Part shown: positions 56,353-64,000 of the stretch, one piece after another | How positions within the stretch are numbered: the stretch's first letter is position 1 | Layout: each line of letters begins with the position of its first letter | NCBI RefSeq assembly: GCF_009811655.1 | Contig: NZ_BGJX01000003.1 | Location: 124,001 to 188,000, forward strand | Reading direction: 5' to 3' | Length of the DNA: 64,000 bases | Source of the DNA: Methylosinus sp. Ce-a6 | GTDB taxonomy: Bacteria; Pseudomonadota; Alphaproteobacteria; Rhizobiales; Beijerinckiaceae | Notes under the pieces: generated by a model | Seen by the model: the letters and a program-made list of their open reading frames with translations, nothing else | What the model was told of the DNA's origin: nothing | Database searches by the model: none | Program-made: the position numbers and the translations under genes

Positions 56353-57611
56353 TCAGGCCGCGCTGCGCTCATCCACGCGTCGGAGAATGTCGACGAGGCG
56401 CAGAACGTCGGCCGTCTCGAAAACGCCTTCGACTCCTTTGGTGTCGAAGTCGGTGAAAGGGGTCTCGTAGAGGAGCGCGGGGTCCATCGCGCCGCGCTCG
56501 GTGAGGTGATCGATCACGAGATTGAGAAACTCGTGCTGGTCCGCGGTCAGTCGCCGTCCATCCTCGAATTCCGAGAAGAGCTTTTTCGCCGCCTCGCGGT
56601 CCAGGCCGACCAGCGAGCGAACGAAGCGTGCGAGGCCACCTTTCGACTGGATGAGCCCGAGGGAGGCGTCATCTGTTCCGGACTCCCGGAAGATGCGCTC
56701 GAGCTCGGCGAGATCGGTCGCGGTCAAAGGTTCGGCGCGTCTGAGCTTGAGAACGGCGATATGGTTCTCGTGCGGGCGCAGGAAGACGCGCGCCTTGCGG
56801 CGAAAGGCGTCCATATCCGTGCCCACCGGCAGGCCGCGAATCGCCACCTCGCCGCCGCCGCCGCCGCGATCTTCGAAATCGGAATAGACGATCGGCCGCT
56901 TCTCGCGCTCTATGAGCTTGACGAGCGCGCACAATCGCCGCCGTGGCCTCTCGAGCATGGGCAGCGTGACATCCTGCCAGAAGGCGTCGGTCTGGACCTC
57001 TTCGATCAGCGCGATCTCCGCCGAGACCATCGGCACATTGGCGAGCGCTTCGAGGAGCGAGGCGATCTCCCGAATGCGCGTGGCGAGTCCCACGAAAGAG
57101 GGCTCCACGCGCAACAGGGCGAGCTCGGTTCGGAACAGAAGGAGATCGAACTGCTTCGCCGCGAGATCGTCGTCGCCGACGGACGAGGGAAGGCCGGCGA
57201 CATGCTCGATCAATTCGGCGCGCGCGTCGGCGTCGAGCCGCGCCCAGGCGGCGCTCGATGAAAACCTCTCGACGGAGCGGCGATGCGGGCGGACGAGGAA
57301 ATTGTCGAGGCTCATGCCCTCGACCTCCGACCGCAGCGCGCCGGCGAGCGATGCGCGGATCTCGGCGACGGCGGCGTCGCGATCGGCGTCCGACCCGCTC
57401 TCGCCGACATGCAGCATCGCCAGCGGCAGTTGCGTATAGTCGCCGGCCGGCGTCTCCGGCTGGGAGCGGTCGATTTCGCCGATCAGCTCCACGCGCGCGG
57501 CAAACAGGCGCTTGCCCAGCGAGTCGCCCGCCTTGCCGTCCGCGACATTCGGAGGGAGGCGTGGGCAAAGATGTCGGGAAATTCGGCTTGGAGGAATGAA
57601 AATTGGGACAT
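56353..57611 (-). pseudogene. hsdR: hsdR, type I restriction subunit with large internal deletion
   Basis: The true start is at 57611 (MSQFSFLQAEFPDIFAHASL, the family N-terminus), but after about 22 codons the frame is lost. A second frame resumes at about 57535 with the C-terminal 390 residues: SLDNFLVRPHRRSVERF, LPMLERPRRRLCALVKLIER, IVYSDFED, the HENHIAVLKLRRAEPLTATD block and LARFVRSLVGLDREAAKKLF, ending with the EcoEI R-type C-terminal region. The nuclease and helicase motifs are absent; intact proteins are over 900 residues. The locus cannot restrict DNA. Confidence 0.8.
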
Positions 57612-57660
57612 GGCGGGTCAATTCGACGATAGAGCAAGGCCAAAGTCCAGCCCCCGCCAT

Positions 57661-59061
57661 CTATAACGCGGGCCGATCGGGCGCGCATTCCTTCTCCCAC
57701 TCGTGCCACTCGTGCCACTCGTGGGAGAAGGTGGCCCGACGAAGTCGGGTCGGATGAGGGTTCTCGTGGCTACAACGCGTTGAAAATTCGCCTTTTCTAT
57801 GCGGACCCTCATCCGACCTCGCTTCGCGAGGCCACATTCTCCCGCGAGCGGGAGAAGGAGTTGCGCGGCGAGGATTCGCCTTTGGGGGCGGGGAGGTCGC
57901 CGCGGAAGGCGCGATGTTGCAGCGAGGCGAACAGAGCGTCGAGCCGCGCGAGATGGGCGCGGTGATGGGCTTTGAGCTTGTCGACTCGGCGCTCTGTTCG
58001 ACGAAGCGGTATTGAACATCGAGCGGCGGGACAAGAAGCGGAAATGCCCGAAGCTGAGTCATGTTGATGGACGCGATTCCCGTCGTCTGCTTTGCTGCGT
58101 TCAAGAAATAGCGCTTACCTCTATCACTTCCGATAAGCCAATTCAGAAAAGCAGGCAGAACCTCCTTGGATTCGATTCGGACGCGAAACACATGATTTTG
58201 GTGGATACATTCTTCGAGAAATGTCTCATTCCATAACGAACCACGTCCTAATTTGTCGGGGTCTCCTCCTTCCGTGAGCAAGAGGTCGTCTGATTTGAGG
58301 CGAAGGCGGCGAATTTCCTCCTCGGTCGCGTCGATGTATTTCACGTTTTTTAAAGTGATCGCGCCATCTTGCACATTGGCGACAGCCAAGTAAGGCACAG
58401 AGCGAACAGCAGCGCCGTTCAACTTGCGGCCCTTCGTCACCCCAGATGCGATTTCTGAAACCTCACCAAGAGTAAGATCAGAGCGCCATTCCTTTGGGTT
58501 TACTAGCGGGTCCCCGAACAACGCGTAAGCGTTGGATCGCGACAAATCGACTATCCGCCCCAACGCCTCCCGCCGTTTGCGCCGCAGGTCGTCGGCCTGA
58601 TCGAGGATCGCCGCGATCCGCCGCTGTTCGTCGAGGGGCGGGACAGGAACCTCAAAAGTCTCCAATATTTTGGGACTGAGCCGCGGCAAATTGGCGCCTG
58701 TCGCAAGCGATGTCGCATTGGCGATGACCGCGTCCGTGCGGAGGAAGTGGAATAGGTAGCCTCTATCTATGTTTGAACCGACCCGAATCGGAACGATGTC
58801 GGTGCTGCAAACTCCACCGAAACTCGGTCGCGCGATCTTTCTTAAGTAAGGGCGTAGTTTTCCGAACAATATATCCGCATTCGTAAAAGCGAACTTTGTG
58901 CTTGCAATTTCCCCGCCTTCCAATTCGATTGCGCTTATGGAACCACAGCTGCTTACGTGCTCCAGTCCGACATATTTCGTTCCGGTCGCCAGACCTTTGG
59001 GGTCGACACCATCGCGCTCGATGCGGGCTATGTCTTTGAGCTTCGCAATCGGCCATCTCAC
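57661..59061 (-). pseudogene. hsdS: hsdS, type I specificity subunit with C-terminal frameshift
   Basis: Two target-recognition domains are visible: WPIAKLKDIARIERDG to NLPRLSPKILETFEVPVPPL (about residues 3-142), a conserved helix (DEQRRIAAILDQADDLRRKR), then KEWRSDLTLGEVSEIASGVT to LRAFPLLVPPLDVQYRFVEQ (about 187-350). Near 57985 the frame shifts: the normal end VDKLKAHHRAHLARLDALF and SLQHRAFRGDL continues in another frame, while the open frame runs through repeat DNA to 57661. The second spacer helix, needed for HsdM contact, is thus lost. The start overlaps the hsdM stop. Confidence 0.78.
57690..57868. repeat. Inverted repeat pair between hsdR and hsdS
   Basis: Left arm 57690-57759 (CCTTCTCCC... 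to GTCGGATGAGGG) and right arm 57806-57868 (CCCTCATCCGAC to GGGAGAAGG) are inverted versions of the same intergenic repeat, separated by about 46 bp. The left arm also contains three tandem copies of a 9-mer (ACTCGTGCC) at about 57699-57722. This is a REP/MITE-like intergenic repeat different from the 103-bp element. It has been read into the frameshifted end of hsdS. Confidence 0.7.
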
Positions 59062-59235
59062 CCCACCATCTCCTCGAGCCGCGTCATCTCCTCCGCGATC
59101 TCCGCCTCGAGCCGCCGCAGATCGGCGAGGATCGCCGCCGGACTCTCGTGCTCGATCTCCTCATGCTCCACTTCCCGATAGCGATTGAGCGAGAGGTCAT
59201 AGCCCGCCGCCGCAATATCCCCCTTGGGCCGGATC
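59058..59235 (-). pseudogene. hsdM: hsdM, C-terminal stump
   Basis: The last 55-60 residues of a type I methyltransferase: DIAAAGYDLSLNRYREVEHE then SPAAILADLRRLEAEIAEEM to the stop at 59058, overlapping the hsdS ATG. The NPPF and SAM motifs would be upstream, but homology ends at about 59235. Methylation is lost, which is consistent with hsdR also being inactive. Confidence 0.8.
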
Positions 59236-59682
59236 GTAGCCGACAACCGCATTGGATAGGCCAGTCTCTTGCTGGCGCGCCATATTGCGTCCGAGCGTCG
59301 TGTTGCGGTTCTATGCCGAACCTCGGCGCTGAAACGGGATTGCTTTCGGACCTGCCTGACTCGGAGCCGACGCGGCGGGCCAGTTCGCATTCGTTCTTGC
59401 GAGACTTCGCGCAGCGTTCTGCGTGGCATTTCGTCTCCGGGGTCATTCAAATTTGCAACATCCGATCTTGACGGGCTTTCCGCCGAGCGAGCGGGCGCGC
59501 GCATCGACGCGCGACTCGCGCCGCGGTCTTCGGGCTTTCGTCGGAATCTGTCTCCAAGCCTCTGGCCCTCGTCATTTCGAGATCTACGCGCATCGACGCC
59601 TTCCCAGTCTCGCCATAAGCGTGACCTTGACAACGTATATATTCTTATCTAGTCGATCGAAAAACTAGAATGGAGAGCGTCG
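59236..59682. other. Spacer between the hsdM stump and the TonB receptor
   Basis: About 450 bp. A basic, Ser/Arg-rich minus-strand reading continues upstream of the hsdM stump to 59633 but resembles no family and is probably chance. Near the right end TTGACA (59627-59632) is a possible -35 element for the receptor gene but no matching -10 at 16-18 bp was found. GGAGAG at 59672-59677 is the receptor's ribosome site. Confidence 0.4.
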
Positions 59683-62148
59683 ATGTCGTGTATGGGCATG
59701 TCACGATTGAAAAATTTACTTCTCGCAACGGTTGCCGTCGGCGCATTCGTTCAAATCGCCAGAGCCGAAGACGCTCGCATCGAGGATGTCGTCGTAACCA
59801 GCAGCGAAGGGGCGCGCCGCGAAGAGCAGGCGCAGAAAGCCCCGAGGGCGATCAAGGTTATCAACACGGAGACGATCGAGGAGCAGCAGCTCCAGAATCT
59901 CGACGATTTCGCTCTGAAGATTTCCAATTATCGACCCAACACCAGTACGGCGCAATGGTCCTTCGCCTCCATCCGCGGCGTCGGCGCCGGCTCGAACACT
60001 GGCGTTGGAGCGCATTCCGCAACCGGATTCGTGCTCGACAATGTGTTCTGGCAAGCGCCCGGCTTTCAGTGGATGAACTTCCCTGGAATTTCGTCCTTCG
60101 AGGTCGCCTATGGACCTCAAGGCACGGCGGGAGGCAAGAACACGACAATGGGCAGCGTCGTGATCCATTCCCAGGCGCCTTCCTTCGCGCGTAAAGCGAC
60201 GATCGAAACGTCCTATGGAAATTACGGGCGCACGACGGAGCGAGTGAATATCACAGGCCCGATCATCGAGGACACGCTCGCCTATCGCGTGACCGGATAT
60301 TTCGACAGGGACAACGGTTTTATCCATGACCAGCTGACCGGCGCAGGCTATGGAAACTTCAACCGATGGGGCGTTCGCGGCCAATTGCTCTTCGTCGGAG
60401 AAAACATCAGCGATCGGCTGATCTTCAACTACGCCAGCGCGGACGAATACCGAAATTATTTTCGCAGCGCGATCCCGGTCGGCAATTCCATTCTCATCTA
60501 TGCGAATGGCGCGGTTCCCGCGACGAGCTACGCACAGAGTTTTTGGAATAGGCTCGGCCGTCCGGTTCTCACTTTCGATCCCCACAGACCCTACATGGCG
60601 CGTGAAGGGACCGATCCGCAACGAAACTACACCATTTCGAACGAGCTGAACGTAGGCGTCGGCGAGCACCTGCTGACGTCCATCTCCGCATACGGTTTCG
60701 AGCGAGGCCTCGAGCGCGGATTTTCGGACGGAAACCAATTGGCCGCCATTCGCAGCGGCTCCATGGACACATACGCCGGCCAAGGCTCGCAGGAATTTCG
60801 CCTCTCGTCGCCCAAGGAGCAGCCGCTCGAGTGGCAGGTCGGACTCTATGGTTTCGCGGAAGAGGTGCTGAGCCAGATGCACCATACCGACTTCGGCGCG
60901 GATGCGGCGAAATGGTACAACCGCCCTGCGGCCATCCCCGGCGTGACGGATTGGTGGCACGTCAAAGCGACGTCGCATCAGCTCGCCTCATACGCCAACG
61001 CCACCTATCATATCGACGAGCAGGCGGCGATCACCTTCGGCGTGAGAGATTCATGGGAGCGCAGAGGCGGGTCGGCAAGTCATCGGCCGTCGCTCTATTA
61101 CGGTGCTGAATATACGCCCTTTCAGCAGGAGCAGGCGATCATCGCAGCGGGCGGCTGGGGTCGGTCCGATACGGGATTTCAGACGAAATACCGCAACATG
61201 TTGACGGCGCTCGTCAATCCCGAATATCGCTACAACGACAATGTCGTTCTGTTCGGACTGGTCGGACGTGGAGAAAAAGCCTCGGCGGTCAACATCACCG
61301 GCACGGGACCGATCTATGTGAACCGTGGGGGCGTTTACCACCTCGTGGATCATGCGCCGCTGCTCGGCAACAAGCCCGAAGTGTCTTGGGATTATGAGTT
61401 GGGCGTGAAGACGAACTGGCTCGACGGGCGCTTGTTCCTCAACCTGACCGGCTATTGGACCGATCTGTATAATTTTCAGGTCGTGCAGAGCAAGACCAGC
61501 TACGACGTCAATGGCGCGCCGATTTCCGTCAGCAACGTCGGCAACGCCGAACAGGCGCGGATGCGCGGTTTCGAGCTCGACGGACGTTGGAGCCCAATCG
61601 AGAAACTCTGGATCACCTTTTCCGGCTCGCTCTCGGACGCGCATTGGGTGAAGTATTCGCAAGCGCCGGCGCCGAGCGACTGGGCCTGGCCGACACCTTC
61701 GAAGGCGCCGGCGAACTTCATCAAAGCGCCGCAGTCCCTTTCGCTGTCGAACACGCGTTGGACCAACCTTCCGAGATGGGCGTTCAGGGTCGGCGCCAAT
61801 TACGAGCATCCTCTCGGAGCCCTCTTCAGTGGCGCGGGACTCGGTCCATGGGCCGAACAGCCCGTCAGCGCGTTCGGCTATTTCAATGTCGCGTACACCG
61901 ACAAGGTTCAATTGACCAATCCTTGGTCGTTGATTCAATATTGGAACCGGCCCTATGTCGACCTCGGCGTCGGCGCCGGCCTGAAGACCAGCGACAACCG
62001 TTACAGGCTGACATTCTGGGGAAAGAACCTCTTCAACGTGGTTCCTTTCATGTCCTGGTCGCCGGGAAGCGGAAGCACCCCCGCCTCCGTCACCCTCGGT
62101 ATGCCGCCGGTCACTTATGGCGGCACTCTGCTCGTTTCGCTCGACTGA
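59683..62148 (+). CDS. TonB-dependent outer-membrane receptor
   Basis: 821 residues from MSCMGMSRLK with GGAGAG upstream. Signal peptide LLATVAVGAFVQIARA; then a TonB-box/plug segment (IEDVVVTSSEG; APRAIKVINTETIEEQQLQN; FASIRGVGAGSN; the FEVAYGPQGTAGGKNTTMG plug end). A 22-strand barrel pattern follows (ETSYGNYGRTTERVNITGPI; SWDYELGVKTNWLDGRLFLN), ending with a C-terminal strand on a hydrophobic-acid pattern (LLVSLD). Such receptors import metal chelates, vitamins or other ligands. No sigma/anti-sigma, TonB or siderophore genes are next to it; the ligand is unknown. Confidence 0.85.
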   Translation: MSCMGMSRLKNLLLATVAVGAFVQIARAEDARIEDVVVTSSEGARREEQAQKAPRAIKVINTETIEEQQLQNLDDFALKISNYRPNTSTAQWSFASIRGVGAGSNTGVGAHSATGFVLDNVFWQAPGFQWMNFPGISSFEVAYGPQGTAGGKNTTMGSVVIHSQAPSFARKATIETSYGNYGRTTERVNITGPIIEDTLAYRVTGYFDRDNGFIHDQLTGAGYGNFNRWGVRGQLLFVGENISDRLIFNYASADEYRNYFRSAIPVGNSILIYANGAVPATSYAQSFWNRLGRPVLTFDPHRPYMAREGTDPQRNYTISNELNVGVGEHLLTSISAYGFERGLERGFSDGNQLAAIRSGSMDTYAGQGSQEFRLSSPKEQPLEWQVGLYGFAEEVLSQMHHTDFGADAAKWYNRPAAIPGVTDWWHVKATSHQLASYANATYHIDEQAAITFGVRDSWERRGGSASHRPSLYYGAEYTPFQQEQAIIAAGGWGRSDTGFQTKYRNMLTALVNPEYRYNDNVVLFGLVGRGEKASAVNITGTGPIYVNRGGVYHLVDHAPLLGNKPEVSWDYELGVKTNWLDGRLFLNLTGYWTDLYNFQVVQSKTSYDVNGAPISVSNVGNAEQARMRGFELDGRWSPIEKLWITFSGSLSDAHWVKYSQAPAPSDWAWPTPSKAPANFIKAPQSLSLSNTRWTNLPRWAFRVGANYEHPLGALFSGAGLGPWAEQPVSAFGYFNVAYTDKVQLTNPWSLIQYWNRPYVDLGVGAGLKTSDNRYRLTFWGKNLFNVVPFMSWSPGSGSTPASVTLGMPPVTYGGTLLVSLD

Positions 62149-62197
62149 TCGAGACGACAAGCAGCAGACTGCGAACGGATAGGGGGCCGATGCCCCC

Positions 62198-62835
62198 TCA
62201 CACCCCCACAGCCCGCCGCACATTCTGCGCCTGCTTCGCCTCGACATAGGCGGCGAATAAGCGACGCAGCTCCTCATGCCAGCGCGCGCACCAGGGGAAG
62301 GCGCCGAGCAGCGCCTGCTCGAGCGGGATTTCGGCGTTCACAGCGCGGGAGTAGATGGAAAGGCACGTGCCCTTGGTGCGGAAGCGGCTCTCGGTCTTGG
62401 AGAAGCCGAGCTCGTGTCGGATGAGATTCATCAGATCGGCGGAGTCTTCGCGATCGTGGATCGTGAAGGCGGGATCGAGGCCGATGGCGCCGGCATATTC
62501 GCGCAGCAGCCTGGCGCCGATCGCGTGAAACGTGCCCGCCCAGGCGAGCACATCGCCGCCACTTGCGCCGAGCGCCTCGGCGCAGATGCGCTCGACCCGT
62601 CGCGTCATCTCGGCGGCGGCGCGGCGGGAAAAGGTCATCAGCAACATCCGCTGCAAATCAGCGCCCCGGACGATGAGATGCGCGACCCGATGGGCGTGTT
62701 CGTCTTGCCGGAGCCGGCGCCCGCGATGAAGAGCAGCGGACCGCCGGCGGAGGCCGACGAGCCGTCATACAGGCCGTGCTCGACGGCGCGACGTTGTTCG
62801 GCGTTGAGCTTTTCGAGATAGGCGACGGCGGTCAT
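62198..62835 (-). pseudogene. UvrD/Rep-type helicase, N-terminal fragment with frameshift
   Basis: Starts at 62835 (MTAVAYLEKLNAEQRRAVEH) and carries Walker A LFIAGAGSGKTNT. The frame then shifts at about 62700; the continuation AHRVAHLIVRGADLQRMLLM and TFSRRAAAEMTRRVERI with DREDSADLMNLI is in the other frame. Homology stops at KQAQNV (about 62220), where the LDYDDLL motif II segment should follow. About 200 of roughly 690 residues remain. Debris. Confidence 0.78.
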
Positions 62836-62929
62836 GGGTGAATCGGCAGGGTGAGCGGGCTCGGAGACTGAATCATAATTCTCGTTTTGTTCGCAATGGC
62901 GGCGTGTCTCGGGGGAGGTGTAAGCGAAG

Positions 62930-63153
62930 CTGGTCATGGCGGCGGGGAAGAAACAGCGATCGGCGAGCGCGGAAATCTGGCCGGCGAGGAAGCGCGCTCT
63001 CCTCGGGTTGCTGGCGCCCAGGCCGAGAATCAGGGTCGCAGAATTTCTCGATTCCGACGGCAGTCGCCGCCGCCAATAATAGAACGCGCCGCGACGCACG
63101 ACATGGGGTATGGCGGGCACGAGAGGCTCCGTGGTGTACCAGCCATGTGTCAC
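62930..63153 (-). pseudogene. Integrase (tyrosine recombinase) N-terminal fragment
   Basis: PHVVRRGAFYYWRRRLPSES near the start and LGLGASNPRRARFLAGQISA are the SAM-like N-terminal pattern of phage/ICE integrases. About 70 residues remain; the catalytic domain is absent. The frame runs on without a stop into the UvrD fragment (62835), so both pieces were joined by a deletion. No tRNA or att repeat was found beside it. Confidence 0.6.
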
Positions 63154-63468
63154 AAGGGATGTGGAAACGCGCCCCAGCTAAGGCGATTTTCTCGTGATTC
63201 CAATAATTTGCGGATTTCTGGCTGGGGCGGGAGGATACTGCCCCCGGGTGCCAGAATGCGCAAGTCATTGGCGTCGCATCACGTCCGGCGATGCTGGCCG
63301 AGTGGTGTCACGCGCATTTGTAGCACGCTGGCGCCGCGACGCAATCTGCGATCCGCCGCGGCTATCTTTGAGACCCTTGCGCAATCGGTCGGCTCGGTCG
63401 CCATATGATCGCGGCGGCGAATGGCGCCCATGGCTGGCTCGGATCGAACCGGCGAGCCTCGCCGCAGA
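63154..63468. other. Spacer without recognisable gene
   Basis: About 315 bp between the integrase fragment and the aldo/keto reductase stop. Contains GGATCGAACCGGCGAG at about 63439-63455, which looks like a tRNA T-loop on the minus strand but does not pair. No gene or terminator was recognised. Confidence 0.35.
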
Positions 63469-63999
63469 TCACCGTGCGGCAGGAGTTGGCGCGGCGGGAT
63501 CGATGAGGCCGGCGTCACGCAGCCGGCGCCAGAACTCTGCCGGAACAACTTCATTCATGGCGGCGCGATCCTCCGCAATTCGGCTCGGACGGCTCGCGCC
63601 GGGTATCGCCGCTGCGACCGCCGGATGGGCGAGCGAGAATTGCAGCCCGGCCGCCTTCATGCCGACTCCGTGCTCGTCGGCGATCGCCTTGATCCGCGCG
63701 ACCTTGTCGAGAATGGCCGGCGTCGCCGGCGCATATTCGAAATTGGGTCCGCCCACCAGCGCGCCCGAGCTGTAGGGCCCGCCGACGACGATGCGCAGAC
63801 CGCGTTCCGCCGCCGTCGGCATCACGCGCTGGAGCGCCTTGTCATGGTCGAGCAGCGTGTAGCGGCCGGCGAGCAGGAATATGTCGGGACGCGGCTCGTC
63901 GAGCTCCATCAGGATCTCGATCGGCTCGACGCGGTTGACGCCGAGGCTCCATCCCGCGATCACGCCTTCCTCACGCAGTCGGCCCAGCGTGCGAAAGGC
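63469..63999 (-). CDS. Aldo/keto reductase, C-terminal part
   Basis: Runs off the window, so the N-terminus with the Asp/Tyr catalytic pair is outside. The visible 176 residues show the TIM-barrel end: DIFLLAGRYTLLDHDKALQ, GLRIVVGGPYSSGALVGG, VGMKAAGLQFSLAHPAVAAA and IPGASRPSRIAEDRAAMN with the NADPH-binding IPGxS...R pattern. It resembles D-threo-aldose/L-fucose dehydrogenase or pyridoxal dehydrogenase-type AKRs. Substrate not predictable. Confidence 0.82.
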   Translation of the reverse strand, partial: AFRTLGRLREEGVIAGWSLGVNRVEPIEILMELDEPRPDIFLLAGRYTLLDHDKALQRVMPTAAERGLRIVVGGPYSSGALVGGPNFEYAPATPAILDKVARIKAIADEHGVGMKAAGLQFSLAHPAVAAAIPGASRPSRIAEDRAAMNEVVPAEFWRRLRDAGLIDPAAPTPAAR

Positions 64000-64000
64000 T

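Noticed and set aside
59627..59655. TTGACA as a sigma70 promoter for the TonB receptor
   Set aside because: No acceptable -10 hexamer at 16-18 bp; nearby TA-rich words have the wrong spacing.
59683..62148. Methanobactin uptake/biosynthesis locus
   Set aside because: A receptor alone; no mbnB/mbnC-like genes or precursor peptide nearby.
63430..63460. tRNA-like T-loop (GGTTCGATCC on the minus strand)
   Set aside because: The flanking five bases do not pair and no acceptor, D or anticodon arms fit.

Overview
The window looks like chromosome of a high-GC alphaproteobacterium, most likely a Rhizobiales methylotroph or methanotroph of the Methylosinus/Methylocystis kind. That placement is inferred from codon use, repeat style and gene types; no rRNA or other taxonomic marker is present. 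Gene order shows a long biosynthetic island (about 4.1-44.6 kb) set between housekeeping or metal-related genes and two patches of decayed mobile DNA.

Left edge (0-4 kb): the end of an NRAMP-type transporter, the stump of a DMT transporter cut by an IS21-family element that is itself internally deleted and has lost its right end, then an intact EamA/DMT exporter and a VOC-family protein.

Biosynthetic island: two leftward operons. Operon A runs from 43393 to 18494: SDR, bimodular trans-AT PKS, flavin monooxygenase, an ACP-hydrolase-(class III aminotransferase-like)x2-FMO protein, a second PKS with degenerate ACP and DH regions, an AT fused to a degenerate PfaD-type reductase, a free ACP, a fatty acyl-AMP ligase, a type II thioesterase, a DUF3047-like protein and a Rieske-cytochrome P450 fusion. 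Operon B runs from 11910 to 5217: HMG-CoA synthase-like enzyme, a single crotonase, asparagine synthetase B, an FAD monooxygenase, an acyl-CoA dehydrogenase and a hotdog thioesterase. Overlapping stop/start codons tie most of these genes together. Between the operons lie an RND efflux pump, a WrbA quinone reductase and a LysR regulator with an 18-bp palindrome in its leader. An AraC regulator is divergent from operon A and a second LysR gene follows operon B. The inferred logic is that an acyl chain is adenylated and loaded on an ACP, extended one or a few times by trans-AT KS modules, beta-branched or given a branched unit by HMGS/ECH, oxidised by up to four oxygenases, amidated by AsnB, and exported by the RND pump. 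The product cannot be read from sequence.

Right part (44.6-64 kb): a DUF2380-like secreted protein, debris resembling an NRPS condensation domain and an isochorismatase, a polytopic spermidine-synthase-like protein, a TIGR02466-type oxygenase, a secreted PHP-like protein ending in a His-Glu repeat, divergent from a PpiC foldase and three HupE/UreJ-type membrane proteins (a likely metal-handling locus). After these come a 5'-truncated group II intron, an eroded type I restriction-modification locus (hsdM stump, frameshifted hsdS, internally deleted hsdR), an orphan TonB-dependent receptor, integrase/UvrD fragments, and an aldo/keto reductase running off the end. No rRNA, tRNA or CRISPR array was found.
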